The position numbers were made by a program, and so were the translations under genes. From NCBI GenBank assembly GCA_003724275.1, contig RHFA01000162.1, positions 1-10,331 on the forward strand: a stretch of DNA of 10,331 nt, in the 5' to 3' direction. This document shows, piece by piece, positions 1-7,053 of this stretch. The DNA is from Thaumarchaeota archaeon S13 (lineage in GTDB: Archaea; Thermoproteota; Nitrososphaeria; Nitrososphaerales; Nitrosopumilaceae). The notes below the pieces were generated by a model. The model had not been told where the DNA came from, did no database searches, and saw only the letters and a program-made list of their open reading frames with translations. The stretch's first letter is position 1. Every line of letters starts with the position of its first letter.

Positions 1-12
1 CCGCCGCATATC

Positions 13-20
13 TTTAAGTA
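13..20 (+). promoter_or_regulatory. Archaeal TATA box for priL-priS operon
   Basis: The octamer TTTAAGTA lies in otherwise very GC-rich DNA. Its centre is about 26-27 nt upstream of the GTG at 43, the distance between an archaeal TATA box and the transcription start. This implies a leaderless or nearly leaderless mRNA beginning at the priL start codon. The same geometry recurs before three other genes in the window, which strengthens the call. Confidence 0.7.
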
Positions 21-42
21 AAACGGGGGCCTGCGCGGCGCC

Positions 43-1062
43 GTGGAGGGCATCGGCAGGGCGGACTGTGCAAGGTACCCGTTCCTGGACAACGCCGGCG
101 AGTACATTGCCGACAAGGGGTACACGATCGAGGCGTTTGGGAGAGACCCGGACCTCGTGCCGTTCATAGAGCTCGCGATGAGGCGAGTCGAGGCCGCCGC
201 CTCGGGCCTCGTCTACTCGTCGGACCTCGACGGCGGGGACACGAGCGAGAGGTCAGTCGACAGGGAGGTCTTTTCGTTCGTCGTGGCCGCCGTCCTCCTG
301 CGCGCCGCAGGCGCGAGGTCGCTCGTGCGCAGGTTTGCGCTGTCCGAGTCGCGCCGCGCCGAGAGGTTCCTCGAGAAGAGCCTCGCGCGCGAGTCGCGCG
401 AGAGGGACATGCCGGCGCGCCTCCTCGAGGGCCTCTTTTCGGTCCGCGTGAGGAGGGCCGACTATGGGTATGGCGTGCCCGTGGCGAGCTATGTCCGGCG
501 TTCGGTCAACTTTCACGAGCGCGAGTGGAAGCTCGTCAACAGGGACGTCCATGCCGGCCTCGTGCGCCTCACGGCCCACCAGGTCGTGCGCCTCGTCAGG
601 CAAGAGCTCGCCGACCACATAGCGGGGCGCATACGCCAGAGCCCGACGCCGCCGGACCTGCCAAACTTTGCGCCGCACGTGGCCAGGATCAGGGAGCTCT
701 CCGAGTCCCTCGAGCCAAAGTACGTCGAGGTGACCGGCGAGCACCCGCCGTGCATAAAGCACGCCATGGAGGTCCTCGAGCGCGGGGAGAACCTGCCGCA
801 CTCGGGGCGGTTTATGCTCGCGACGTTCCTGCTCGGGCGCGGCTGGGAGGTGGCGAGGATAGCGCCGCTCTTCAAGGGCGCGCCGGACTATAACGAAAAG
901 ACGACGCTCTACCAGCTCAACAACATATCGGGGGCCGACGGCGGCACGCGCTACTCGTGCCCGCTGTGCGACAAGCTCGAGACGCAGGGCCTCTGCCACC
1001 GGACCGCCGAGTGCGAGGGGATTATCAGCCCGATGCAGTTTGGCCGGAGGCAGCAGCGGTGA
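43..1062 (+). CDS. priL: DNA primase large subunit PriL (Fe-S protein)
   Basis: This is the regulatory, iron-sulfur-containing subunit of the archaeal/eukaryotic-type primase. It pairs with the catalytic subunit PriS to make RNA/DNA primers for replication. The 339-residue product has the N-terminal helical region typical of archaeal PriL (a RYPFLDNAGEYI-like opening). Its C-terminal domain carries the four cluster-ligand cysteines expected for the family: C237 (in PPCIKH), C306, C318 (in GLC) and C324. A fifth cysteine, C309, sits inside the same segment. The GTG start at 43 is preferred because a TATA-like box lies about 27 nt upstream, implying leaderless translation. The stop codon overlaps the GTG of priS in a GTGA quartet, so the two subunits are co-transcribed and probably translationally coupled. 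Length fits the family. Identification is confident; the exact start is slightly less so. Confidence 0.93.
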   Translation: MEGIGRADCARYPFLDNAGEYIADKGYTIEAFGRDPDLVPFIELAMRRVEAAASGLVYSSDLDGGDTSERSVDREVFSFVVAAVLLRAAGARSLVRRFALSESRRAERFLEKSLARESRERDMPARLLEGLFSVRVRRADYGYGVPVASYVRRSVNFHEREWKLVNRDVHAGLVRLTAHQVVRLVRQELADHIAGRIRQSPTPPDLPNFAPHVARIRELSESLEPKYVEVTGEHPPCIKHAMEVLERGENLPHSGRFMLATFLLGRGWEVARIAPLFKGAPDYNEKTTLYQLNNISGADGGTRYSCPLCDKLETQGLCHRTAECEGIISPMQFGRRQQR

Positions 1063-2204
1063 GCCCAGAGGACGAGAAGCTCCTGCGCGGGGCTATAAAG
1101 GAGTACTATATCGAGAGCCGCGACCGCGTCGCCGTGCCCGACCAGATAGCCTCGCGCGAGTTTGGCTACCAAAAGCTCGGATATGACGGGATGATCCGCC
1201 ACCAGTCCGTCCCCGACGAGGGCGCGCTGCGCGTGCTCCTCGTGAGCGAGGCGCCGACTGACGTATACTGCTCCAACGCGAGGTACCTGTTCCCGTCAAT
1301 GCCAATGAAGGAAAAGGAGTGGCAGGGCGCTGACATCATATTCGACATTGACGCAAAGGACCTGGCCATGCCGTGCCGTGAGGCCCACAGCGTGGCCGTC
1401 TGCTCGGCGTGCTCGCGCGTCTCTCCGGCCGGCGGGCCGTGCGCGGCATGCTCGTCGACAAAGGTGTCTGCCAGGTCGCTCCCGTGCCAAAAGTGCATCA
1501 AGGCCGCGCACGACGAGACGGCCAGGCTGCACGCGATACTCTGCGAGGACCTCGGCGTCGACGCGGCGTCGATCACGACATACTTTTCTGGCAACGAGGG
1601 GTACCACACGCACGTGCGCTCGGCGGACCTCGACGCGCTCGGCGGCCGCGAGCGCCGCGAGCTTGCCGACTATGTCATGTTTCGCGGCGCGACGGCCGAG
1701 GCGTACGGCGTGCCGCGCCAGGGCGCAAGGAGGCGAGACCTGCCCGCAAGGGGAGAGCGCGGGTGGCGTGGCCGCCTCGCCGCGGGCCTGGGGGCCGACG
1801 CCCTCAAAAAGGCCGCCGCGGGGGGCCGCGACAGGTTCCAGGGCGCCCTCGAGGCCGCCTCGGCGTCAGTCGGGGCCCGCATCGACCCGCAGGTGACCGG
1901 CGACATTCACCGCATATTCAGGCTGCCTGGCTCGCTCAACGGCAAGAGCGGCCTCTCAAAGGTGCCGGCCGGCCCCTCGCCGGCCTCGATATACGCCGAC
2001 TCGTGCCTGCTGCCGGACCGGCCCGTCGAGGTCACAGCCGAGTGCCCGCACCGCTTCTCGGTGGGCAGGAGGAGGGGCCTCGGGCCGTACTCGCGCGAGC
2101 GCGTGACCGTGCCCCTCTATGCGGCGGCCTACATGGTCTGCAAGGGCGTCGCCACGGCCGCCGCGGCCCCCTCGGGCGCCGAAGGCGGGCAAGGGGTTAA
2201 TTAG
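1059..2204 (+). CDS. priS: DNA primase catalytic small subunit PriS
   Basis: This is the catalytic subunit of archaeal primase, an archaeo-eukaryotic primase (AEP) fold enzyme that polymerises ribo- and deoxyribonucleotides to make primers. The 381-residue product shows the metal-binding DID at D96/D98 (in IIFDIDAKD). The SGNEGYHTH motif, containing the conserved histidine, is at 177-185. A third acidic residue, D282, is followed by the RIFRLPGSLNGKSG segment. This spacing closely matches the known Pyrococcus catalytic triad of D95, D97 and D280. The family zinc knuckle is C106, H110, C115 and C118. It is followed by two further CxxC pairs, at 128/131 and 143/146. The GTG at 1059 overlaps the priL stop by four bases; the reading frame is open further upstream, but only inside priL. 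The last 20 or so residues are Ala/Gly-rich and probably disordered. Confidence 0.93.
   Translation: MSPEDEKLLRGAIKEYYIESRDRVAVPDQIASREFGYQKLGYDGMIRHQSVPDEGALRVLLVSEAPTDVYCSNARYLFPSMPMKEKEWQGADIIFDIDAKDLAMPCREAHSVAVCSACSRVSPAGGPCAACSSTKVSARSLPCQKCIKAAHDETARLHAILCEDLGVDAASITTYFSGNEGYHTHVRSADLDALGGRERRELADYVMFRGATAEAYGVPRQGARRRDLPARGERGWRGRLAAGLGADALKKAAAGGRDRFQGALEAASASVGARIDPQVTGDIHRIFRLPGSLNGKSGLSKVPAGPSPASIYADSCLLPDRPVEVTAECPHRFSVGRRRGLGPYSRERVTVPLYAAAYMVCKGVATAAAAPSGAEGGQGVN
2197..2203 (+). promoter_or_regulatory. Possible weak TATA-like element before UPF0182 gene
   Basis: TTAATTA straddles the priS stop codon and is the only AT-rich patch near the next gene. Its centre is about 31 nt before the TTG at 2231, which would give a leader of only about 4-5 nt. 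The fit is poorer than for the other promoters here, and the gene may simply be read from the priL promoter. Confidence 0.25.
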
Positions 2205-2215
2205 GCGCCGCCGGG

Positions 2216-2220
2216 GGAGG
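2216..2220 (+). promoter_or_regulatory. Shine-Dalgarno-like GGAGG before TTG start
   Basis: GGAGG within a G-rich run lies 10 nt upstream of the TTG at 2231. It supports that non-ATG start as an internal operon initiation site after priS. The G-rich context makes a chance match possible. Confidence 0.45.
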
Positions 2221-2230
2221 GGGGCCGGCA

Positions 2231-5077
2231 TTGTATAGCGAGTCCACGCAGAGCTCCCCCCCGCCCAACGCCGGCAAGTACGTCCGCTGGGGCGTCGTGG
2301 CGGCCCTGGCCGTCGCCGGCTTTCTCATAATCGGCAACCAGGGCGTCAACCTCTCGATGAACGTGACCGAGTTTGGCGACAAGTTCACAAAGCCGCTCAC
2401 CTACTCGCTCGTCTCGGGCGTCATACTCGCGGCGATCGCCCTGGTCCGCGTCAACGCCGCCTCTCGCAAGTCGATATTCTGGTACCTCCTCGGGACCGCC
2501 ATCCTGGCCATCACGCGCGGCGGCCGCGAGCCCCTCTCAAAGGGGATGAGGGCGTACGCCGACCACCGCCTCGGGGGAGTGCAGTTTGCCATGTGGCAGC
2601 TCACAAAGGTCCTCCTTTTGGGGTCGTTCTTTGTCAACATCATGTTTGGCTTTGCGGCGACCGAGTTCCTCGAGGGCAACACGCTGGGGATCGAGAGCAT
2701 GCCTTCCCTGTTCTCGCTGCCGTTTGTCACGCCGCCGACTGACAGCGCGTACGCCGAGGACCGCGTCATACCGATGATACCCTCGCTAGTGCTGCTGCTG
2801 CCGGCCCTCCTCGGGGCCGTGGGCCTGCGCCTCGCGCTGTACGTCGGGATTCACACGATACTGCGCGTGGCCACGTCGTACATACTCGACATGAACGAGG
2901 GCAAGCCGAGATACCTAAGCTACGTGTCGAGCTTTGAGATGGTACTCGCCGTCGGCGTGCTCTGGACCGGCCTCAACATGTTCTTTACGAGCGAGCTCGA
3001 CTATAACACAAGGTACGCGATCGCCGCGATACTCGCCGTCGGCGTCGCCTTTGCGGCGTTCTCGGCGATCGACCGCATCAGGGCGCGCGTGCTCACGCAC
3101 ATACTGCGCCGCGACGTGTACGTGCGGTTCCTCACAGTCGTTGCGATCGCGATAATCGCCGTCTCGATAATGTCAGTCAACAACAGCATTGCCGACGCGC
3201 GCAAGATAGAGTACCTCGGGCCGTACACGGCCCAGGAGATCGGCGTCAACCGCCACCTCGGCGAGCTTGACAGGGTGTCCGAGAACACGCACAACATCGA
3301 CCTCGAGACGGTCTCGCCCAACAACATACCGTCGTATGTCGAGTCAAACTCGGACGTCCTCGGCGCGATCCGCGTCTGGGACTGGGAGGCCGCGTTTGCA
3401 AAGCTAAAGCCGGAGATCGGCCTCATACCGTACGTGGACTTTGAGGACAATGACATACTGCGCTTCAACAACACGCTCTACTGGACCGCGTCGATGAAGC
3501 CCATACTCCCGTCGTCCGTCACGCTCGAGAACCGCTGGTACAACGAGCACCTCGTCTACACGCACGTGCCAAACGGCTTCCTCACGCTGGGCGCCACTGA
3601 CGGCAACATCGAGGACAGCAGCAGGCTGTTCGAGCAGCGCGCGATCTACTACGGCGAGGGGGGCCTGCTTGATGACACGTGGTCGGCGTACCCAGAGTCG
3701 CGCGGCGACACGAGCGCCGAGCTCGGCGGCACGTTCTACACGGGGGCCGGCGGCCTGAGCGTGGCCCCGCCGGTGAGCTGGATATTCGAGCCCAACTTTT
3801 TGCTCTCGTTTCCCGCCGAGGCTGTCCACGTCATGCGCTACAAGGACATCGTCGACCGCATGCAGGTCCTCTACCCGTATTTCCTCTACTCGCTGTTCGG
3901 CAAGGAGATAGACTCAATACCCGTGACTGACGGCGAGTCGTCCTACTGGCTCATGCCGCTCATAGTCGGCTTTGACGCGCGCGACGTGCCGTGGTCGGCG
4001 GGCAACCCCTACCTGCGCCTCGTCGGCTATGCGCTTATCGACACGTACGACGGCGACATCCGCCTGCTGCGCACGGGCGACGACTTTTTCACCGAGATGT
4101 TTGTCAGCCAGTACGCCGCCGACTTTGAGCCCATACCCGAGTGGCTCACCGAGCAGACGCGCTACCCCGTCGAGCTCTTTAACTGGAAGACAAACATGTA
4201 CAACATTTACCACGTGACTGACGTCGAGACGTTCATACAGGCAAACCAGTTCTACGAGGTGCCCTCTGGGCTCGACACGTACTATATCCAGGCAAAGCCG
4301 CCGGGCTTTGAGCGCCCCGAGTTCGTGGGCCTGCTCTCCCTCGAGCTGCGCGGCTCGCAGGGCCGCAACCTCGCCGGATACATGGTCGTCGAGAACGACC
4401 TGCCGCGCCTGGGCCAGATGCAGTTCTACGAGGTCCCGCTCAACTCCACGACAAAGCTCATCGGCCCGACGGCCGTCCGCGAGGCCCTTGACCGCGACCC
4501 TGACTTTGCGCAGCTAAAGACGCTGCTGCGCAACCCGCGCGTCGGCGACAACATACTCTACAGGGTCGGCGACCACGACACGTACTTTATCCCCGTCTAC
4601 ACCGCCGGCGCCGGGGGCGTCGTCGCGCAGCTCGGGACCATAGCCGCAGTCGGCGCAGAGTTTACGGGCGAGTACTATGTGGGCCTCGGCGACACGCAGG
4701 AGGAGGCCTTTGCGGCGTACCTCTCAAAGCTCGCGCGCGTCACGCCCGCAGGCGCCGACGCCGACGAGCGCGTGCTCTCGCGCGACGCGAGGATTGCAGT
4801 CATCGAGGCCCTCTTTGAGGGCGAGGGGGCCGGCGTCGTCCGCCCGTCCTCGATACAGGCGTCGCTCTCCTTTGAGGAGGCGCGCGCGTACTTTTACACG
4901 GCCGGCGAGGAGGGCGAGGCGGTCGCGACGGTGCTCGGGTTTATCGGCTCGTTCATCTCGCCGACTGACCGCATCGTGTACTGGGAAGAGGGCGAAGAGG
5001 CGGTGAGCTATGGCACGATAACCTCGCGCGAGGGGATCACCGAGCTCCACTATGTCACCATAGAGGTAGGCGCCTAG
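2231..5077 (+). CDS. UPF0182 family large membrane protein
   Basis: The 948-residue product has a hydrophobic N-terminal third with about seven or eight predicted membrane spans: near 20-36, 57-73, 82-95, 125-145, 183-210 (possibly two), 236-252, 262-280 and 298-315. A long soluble, probably extracytoplasmic, domain follows from about 318 to 948. This two-part plan and length are those of the UPF0182/COG1615 family. Family hallmarks are visible: NEHLVYTH at 438-445, AIYYGEGG at 471-478, and RYPVELF with YHVTDVETF around 644-668. The molecular function of the family is unknown. The TTG at 2231 is the first possible start after an in-frame stop at 2198-2200, and it has a GGAGG upstream. The gene sits 26 nt after priS and 10 nt before an amidotransferase gene, so it is probably in the same operon, without an obvious functional link to primase. 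Confidence 0.88.
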   Translation: MYSESTQSSPPPNAGKYVRWGVVAALAVAGFLIIGNQGVNLSMNVTEFGDKFTKPLTYSLVSGVILAAIALVRVNAASRKSIFWYLLGTAILAITRGGREPLSKGMRAYADHRLGGVQFAMWQLTKVLLLGSFFVNIMFGFAATEFLEGNTLGIESMPSLFSLPFVTPPTDSAYAEDRVIPMIPSLVLLLPALLGAVGLRLALYVGIHTILRVATSYILDMNEGKPRYLSYVSSFEMVLAVGVLWTGLNMFFTSELDYNTRYAIAAILAVGVAFAAFSAIDRIRARVLTHILRRDVYVRFLTVVAIAIIAVSIMSVNNSIADARKIEYLGPYTAQEIGVNRHLGELDRVSENTHNIDLETVSPNNIPSYVESNSDVLGAIRVWDWEAAFAKLKPEIGLIPYVDFEDNDILRFNNTLYWTASMKPILPSSVTLENRWYNEHLVYTHVPNGFLTLGATDGNIEDSSRLFEQRAIYYGEGGLLDDTWSAYPESRGDTSAELGGTFYTGAGGLSVAPPVSWIFEPNFLLSFPAEAVHVMRYKDIVDRMQVLYPYFLYSLFGKEIDSIPVTDGESSYWLMPLIVGFDARDVPWSAGNPYLRLVGYALIDTYDGDIRLLRTGDDFFTEMFVSQYAADFEPIPEWLTEQTRYPVELFNWKTNMYNIYHVTDVETFIQANQFYEVPSGLDTYYIQAKPPGFERPEFVGLLSLELRGSQGRNLAGYMVVENDLPRLGQMQFYEVPLNSTTKLIGPTAVREALDRDPDFAQLKTLLRNPRVGDNILYRVGDHDTYFIPVYTAGAGGVVAQLGTIAAVGAEFTGEYYVGLGDTQEEAFAAYLSKLARVTPAGADADERVLSRDARIAVIEALFEGEGAGVVRPSSIQASLSFEEARAYFYTAGEEGEAVATVLGFIGSFISPTDRIVYWEEGEEAVSYGTITSREGITELHYVTIEVGA

Positions 5078-5087
5078 CGCCGGCGCG

Positions 5088-5729
5088 ATGCTGCTGCTGC
5101 TCGACAACGGCTCGGCGTACTCGGACGAGCTAGAGTCGCGCCTCTCCTCGCTCGGCTGCGCGCTAGAGCGCCTCGCGCCGCGCCGCCTCGGGGCCTCCGA
5201 CCTCGGCTCATACTCGGCCTTTGTCCTCTCTGGGCGAAGCGCGCCGGACCGCGCCGCCAACGTCGCCAACGCGCGAGCCGTGGCCCACGCCCGCGCCGCC
5301 GGCGCGCCCCTGCTGGGCGTCTGCTATGGGGCCGAGGTCCTCGCGCTGTGCTGCGGCGGGACGCTGCGCCGCATGGCCTCGCCGCGGCGCGGAATGCGCA
5401 CGGTCCGCCTCGGGCCGCCCGGCGGGCCGTGCGCGGGGGAGATTGAGGCGTACGAGAGCCACGCGTACGAGATTGCGCGCCTGCCGGGGGGCATGGAGTG
5501 CCTGGCCAGCTCGGACGAGTGCGCCGTCGAGGCCCTCCACGCCGCCGGCACGCGCATGTACGGGACCCAGTTCCACCCCGAGATGTCCAGCGACGGCGCG
5601 GCCCTCCTTGGCGCGTTTGTGAGAATGGCCTTTGGCGGGCCGGCCGAGCGGGGCCACCTGTGCGACGGAATCTTTGAGCGCCCCGCGCGGGGACGCGGCG
5701 CCAAAAGGCCCGGGGGCAGGGCCGACTAG
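5088..5729 (+). CDS. Class I glutamine amidotransferase, GuaA-like, stand-alone
   Basis: The 213-residue product is a class I (triad) glutaminase domain. The nucleophile is C79 in GVCYGAE, and the His/Glu pair is H163/E165 in GTQFHPE. The segment YESHAYEIARLP (122-133), followed by a Ser-Asp-Glu-Cys stretch, resembles the glutaminase subunit or domain of GMP synthetase. Such domains release ammonia from glutamine for a partner synthetase. No synthetase partner is encoded here. The usual GxCxGHQ motif reads GVCYGAE, so this may be a paralogue rather than true GuaA subunit A, and I give no gene symbol. The last 30 or so residues are an Arg/Gly-rich extension. The ATG at 5088 lies 10 nt after the UPF0182 stop. 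A GAGGTAGG stretch (5063-5070) lies upstream, rather far for a Shine-Dalgarno. Confidence 0.82.
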   Translation: MLLLLDNGSAYSDELESRLSSLGCALERLAPRRLGASDLGSYSAFVLSGRSAPDRAANVANARAVAHARAAGAPLLGVCYGAEVLALCCGGTLRRMASPRRGMRTVRLGPPGGPCAGEIEAYESHAYEIARLPGGMECLASSDECAVEALHAAGTRMYGTQFHPEMSSDGAALLGAFVRMAFGGPAERGHLCDGIFERPARGRGAKRPGGRAD

Positions 5730-5835
5730 GCCGGCACCGCGAATGCGCGCCGCGCCCTGCGGCACGGCAGGGTTGGCGGGCATGCCTCCTTGGCCCACGG
5801 CGCGTGCAGCCTCCAGCCGGCGCCCGCATGATCGG

Positions 5836-5843
5836 TTTTAATA
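5836..5843 (+). promoter_or_regulatory. Archaeal TATA box for the peptidase-TPR gene
   Basis: TTTTAATA is the only AT-rich patch in the 137-base gap after the amidotransferase gene. Its centre is about 27 nt upstream of the GTG at 5867. This predicts a leaderless transcript and argues against upstream in-frame starts at 5804 and 5828, which would put the promoter inside or after the start codon. Confidence 0.7.
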
Positions 5844-5849
5844 GCGCGC

Positions 5850-5863
5850 GGCGCGCGCGCGCC
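5850..5863 (+). repeat. Perfect GC palindrome between TATA box and start
   Basis: A 14-base sequence (GG, alternating CG, CC) is its own reverse complement. It lies between the TATA box and the GTG at 5867, in a stretch of 23 bases with no A or T. It could affect promoter melting or bind a regulator, or it may reflect base composition only. A comparable palindrome precedes hisB. Confidence 0.6.
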
Positions 5864-5866
5864 GCC

Positions 5867-6829
5867 GTGTCGGCCGGCGCAAGGGATCTCGAGGTCCCGC
5901 AGGTAAAGGAGGAGAACATATGCCTGCCCCTCTCGGTCAACGCCGTGTGCAGGTACTGGGGCGTCGAGATACCGATGGACGAGGCCCGCAAGATCGCCAC
6001 GAGGTACGCCGGCGCGCGCGGGAGCATACTCATCGAGGGAATCTGCCTCGCCGAGGCCCACGGGCTCTCGTGCTCGATCCACCACTCGTCGATGGCCGCG
6101 CTGCGCCGGTCAATCGAGGCCGGCGCGCCGCCCATAGTCATACTGCCGGGCCTGCGCGACACGGTCCAGCACGCCTCGGTCATCTCTGGCTATGACGACA
6201 CGGAGGGGACCATACTCCACTATATCCCCGAGCCCGGCGGGGGAGGAGAGTTCCAGCTCGGCGCAATACCCCAGTCGCAATTTGCCGAGATGTGGGGCGA
6301 GGACGGGATGCTCCTGATATCCATCGCGCCGCCAGAGATCGCCGCGTCGCTGGACCTCGGCGACGCCGGGAGGGCGCGGTCCAACAGGCTGTGCTTTGAG
6401 GCCGAGAGGCTCAGCCTGCAGTCGCGCGGCGAGGAGGCCGTCGCGATGCTGCGCGAGGCCATAGGGATGGACGCCTCAAACTCCACGGCCCACTCGCTGC
6501 TCGGCGGCATGCTAAACTCGGCCGGAAGCGCCGAGTGCACCGAGCACTATGGGAGGGCGCTCGAGATAAACCCGCGCTGCTACCTCGCGCACCGCGGCCT
6601 GGGCAACCACCTCCTCAAGGCCAAGGACTATGCGGGGGCCGAGCGCAGCTATACTGCGGCCATCGGGATCAACGCCGCGCGCTTTGGGCCGATCCACAAG
6701 AACCGAGGGATCGCCAGGCTCGAGCTCGGCGACAGGGAGGGCGCCAGGGCCGACCTCGAGGAGTACCTGCGCCAGGTTCCCTCGGCGCCGGACAGGCGCG
6801 ACATACGCAAGGCGATCTCGGAGATCTAG
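5867..6829 (+). CDS. C39-like cysteine peptidase domain fused to TPR repeats
   Basis: The 320-residue product has two parts. Residues about 10-155 resemble a papain-like C39-type domain. The candidate nucleophile is C19 in ENICLPLSVNAVCRYWG, and the candidate histidine is H102 in QHASVISGYDD, the typical H-x-h-h-x-G-Y arrangement. Where C39 enzymes usually have an Asp-Pro, this protein has E122-P123, so catalytic competence is uncertain. Residues about 170-310 form about four tetratricopeptide-type helical hairpins, for example AVAMLREAIGMDASN, HYGRALEINP and YTAAIGINA, and these usually mediate protein binding. There is no signal peptide or membrane span, which suggests a cytoplasmic protein. 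The GTG at 5867 was chosen because it sits about 27 nt after a TATA box; starts at 5804 (GTG) or 5828 (ATG) would add 21 or 13 residues. Its substrate and role are unknown. Confidence 0.75.
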   Translation: MSAGARDLEVPQVKEENICLPLSVNAVCRYWGVEIPMDEARKIATRYAGARGSILIEGICLAEAHGLSCSIHHSSMAALRRSIEAGAPPIVILPGLRDTVQHASVISGYDDTEGTILHYIPEPGGGGEFQLGAIPQSQFAEMWGEDGMLLISIAPPEIAASLDLGDAGRARSNRLCFEAERLSLQSRGEEAVAMLREAIGMDASNSTAHSLLGGMLNSAGSAECTEHYGRALEINPRCYLAHRGLGNHLLKAKDYAGAERSYTAAIGINAARFGPIHKNRGIARLELGDREGARADLEEYLRQVPSAPDRRDIRKAISEI

Positions 6830-6837
6830 GGCACCGC

Positions 6838-6844
6838 TAATATT
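6838..6844 (+). promoter_or_regulatory. Archaeal TATA box for the 57-residue zinc-ribbon gene
   Basis: TAATATT begins 8 bases after the preceding stop codon. Its centre is 27 nt upstream of the ATG at 6868, with GC-rich DNA in between. The spacing matches the other promoters of this window and predicts a leaderless mRNA. Confidence 0.65.
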
Positions 6845-6867
6845 GGGCGGGCCACGGCGCGCGCGCG

Positions 6868-7041
6868 ATGATCAGGGCGCGCTGCCCCGAGTGCGACGGG
6901 GACGCCGAGATGGACGACGCCGCGACGCGCGTAGAGTGCGCGTGCGGCTACTCGTCGGGCTATGACGAGTACATAGAGTCCATGAAGGGACGCGCGCAGG
7001 ACATGTCCTCAGACTATATGCCCGACAGGCCCGGCTCCTGA
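6868..7041 (+). CDS. Small zinc-ribbon protein, 57 aa
   Basis: A short reading frame encodes 57 residues with a CPEC pair (C6, C9) near the N-terminus and a CAC pair (C24, C26) about 14 residues later, a minimal zinc-ribbon pattern. An acidic, tyrosine-containing tail (GYDEYIESMKGR) follows. Small proteins of this type bind zinc and may act as adaptors of nucleic-acid or protein complexes, but no specific role can be read from the sequence. Coding status is supported by the paired cysteines, by G/C-biased third positions like those of neighbouring genes, and by a TATA-like box exactly 27 nt before the ATG. The gene is convergent with the 409-residue gene, whose stop lies 12 nt away. I do not recognise a named family. 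Confidence 0.72.
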   Translation: MIRARCPECDGDAEMDDAATRVECACGYSSGYDEYIESMKGRAQDMSSDYMPDRPGS

Positions 7042-7053
7042 GGCGCCGTGCCC

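Noticed and set aside
253..999. A 248-codon open frame on the minus strand opposite priL
   Set aside because: The translation is Arg/Ala/Leu-rich, low in recognisable motifs, and opposite a well-identified gene. High GC makes long antisense open frames common.
1409..2200. A 263-codon plus-strand frame within priS
   Set aside because: The product is extremely Arg/Gly/Ala-rich and overlaps the catalytic motifs of priS in another frame. This is a composition artefact.
5804..5866. N-terminal extension of the peptidase-TPR gene to GTG 5804 or ATG 5828
   Set aside because: The TATA-like box at 5836-5843 and the GC-only tract fall inside this extension, and its residues (Arg/Ala-rich) look non-coding.
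5074..6183. A 369-codon minus-strand frame spanning the amidotransferase and peptidase-TPR genes
   Set aside because: It crosses two genes and an intergenic promoter, and most of it is Arg/Gly/Pro-rich with no domain-like pattern.
7042..7053. Possible bidirectional terminator between the convergent genes
   Set aside because: Only 12 bases separate the stops, and no T-run or stable hairpin is visible.
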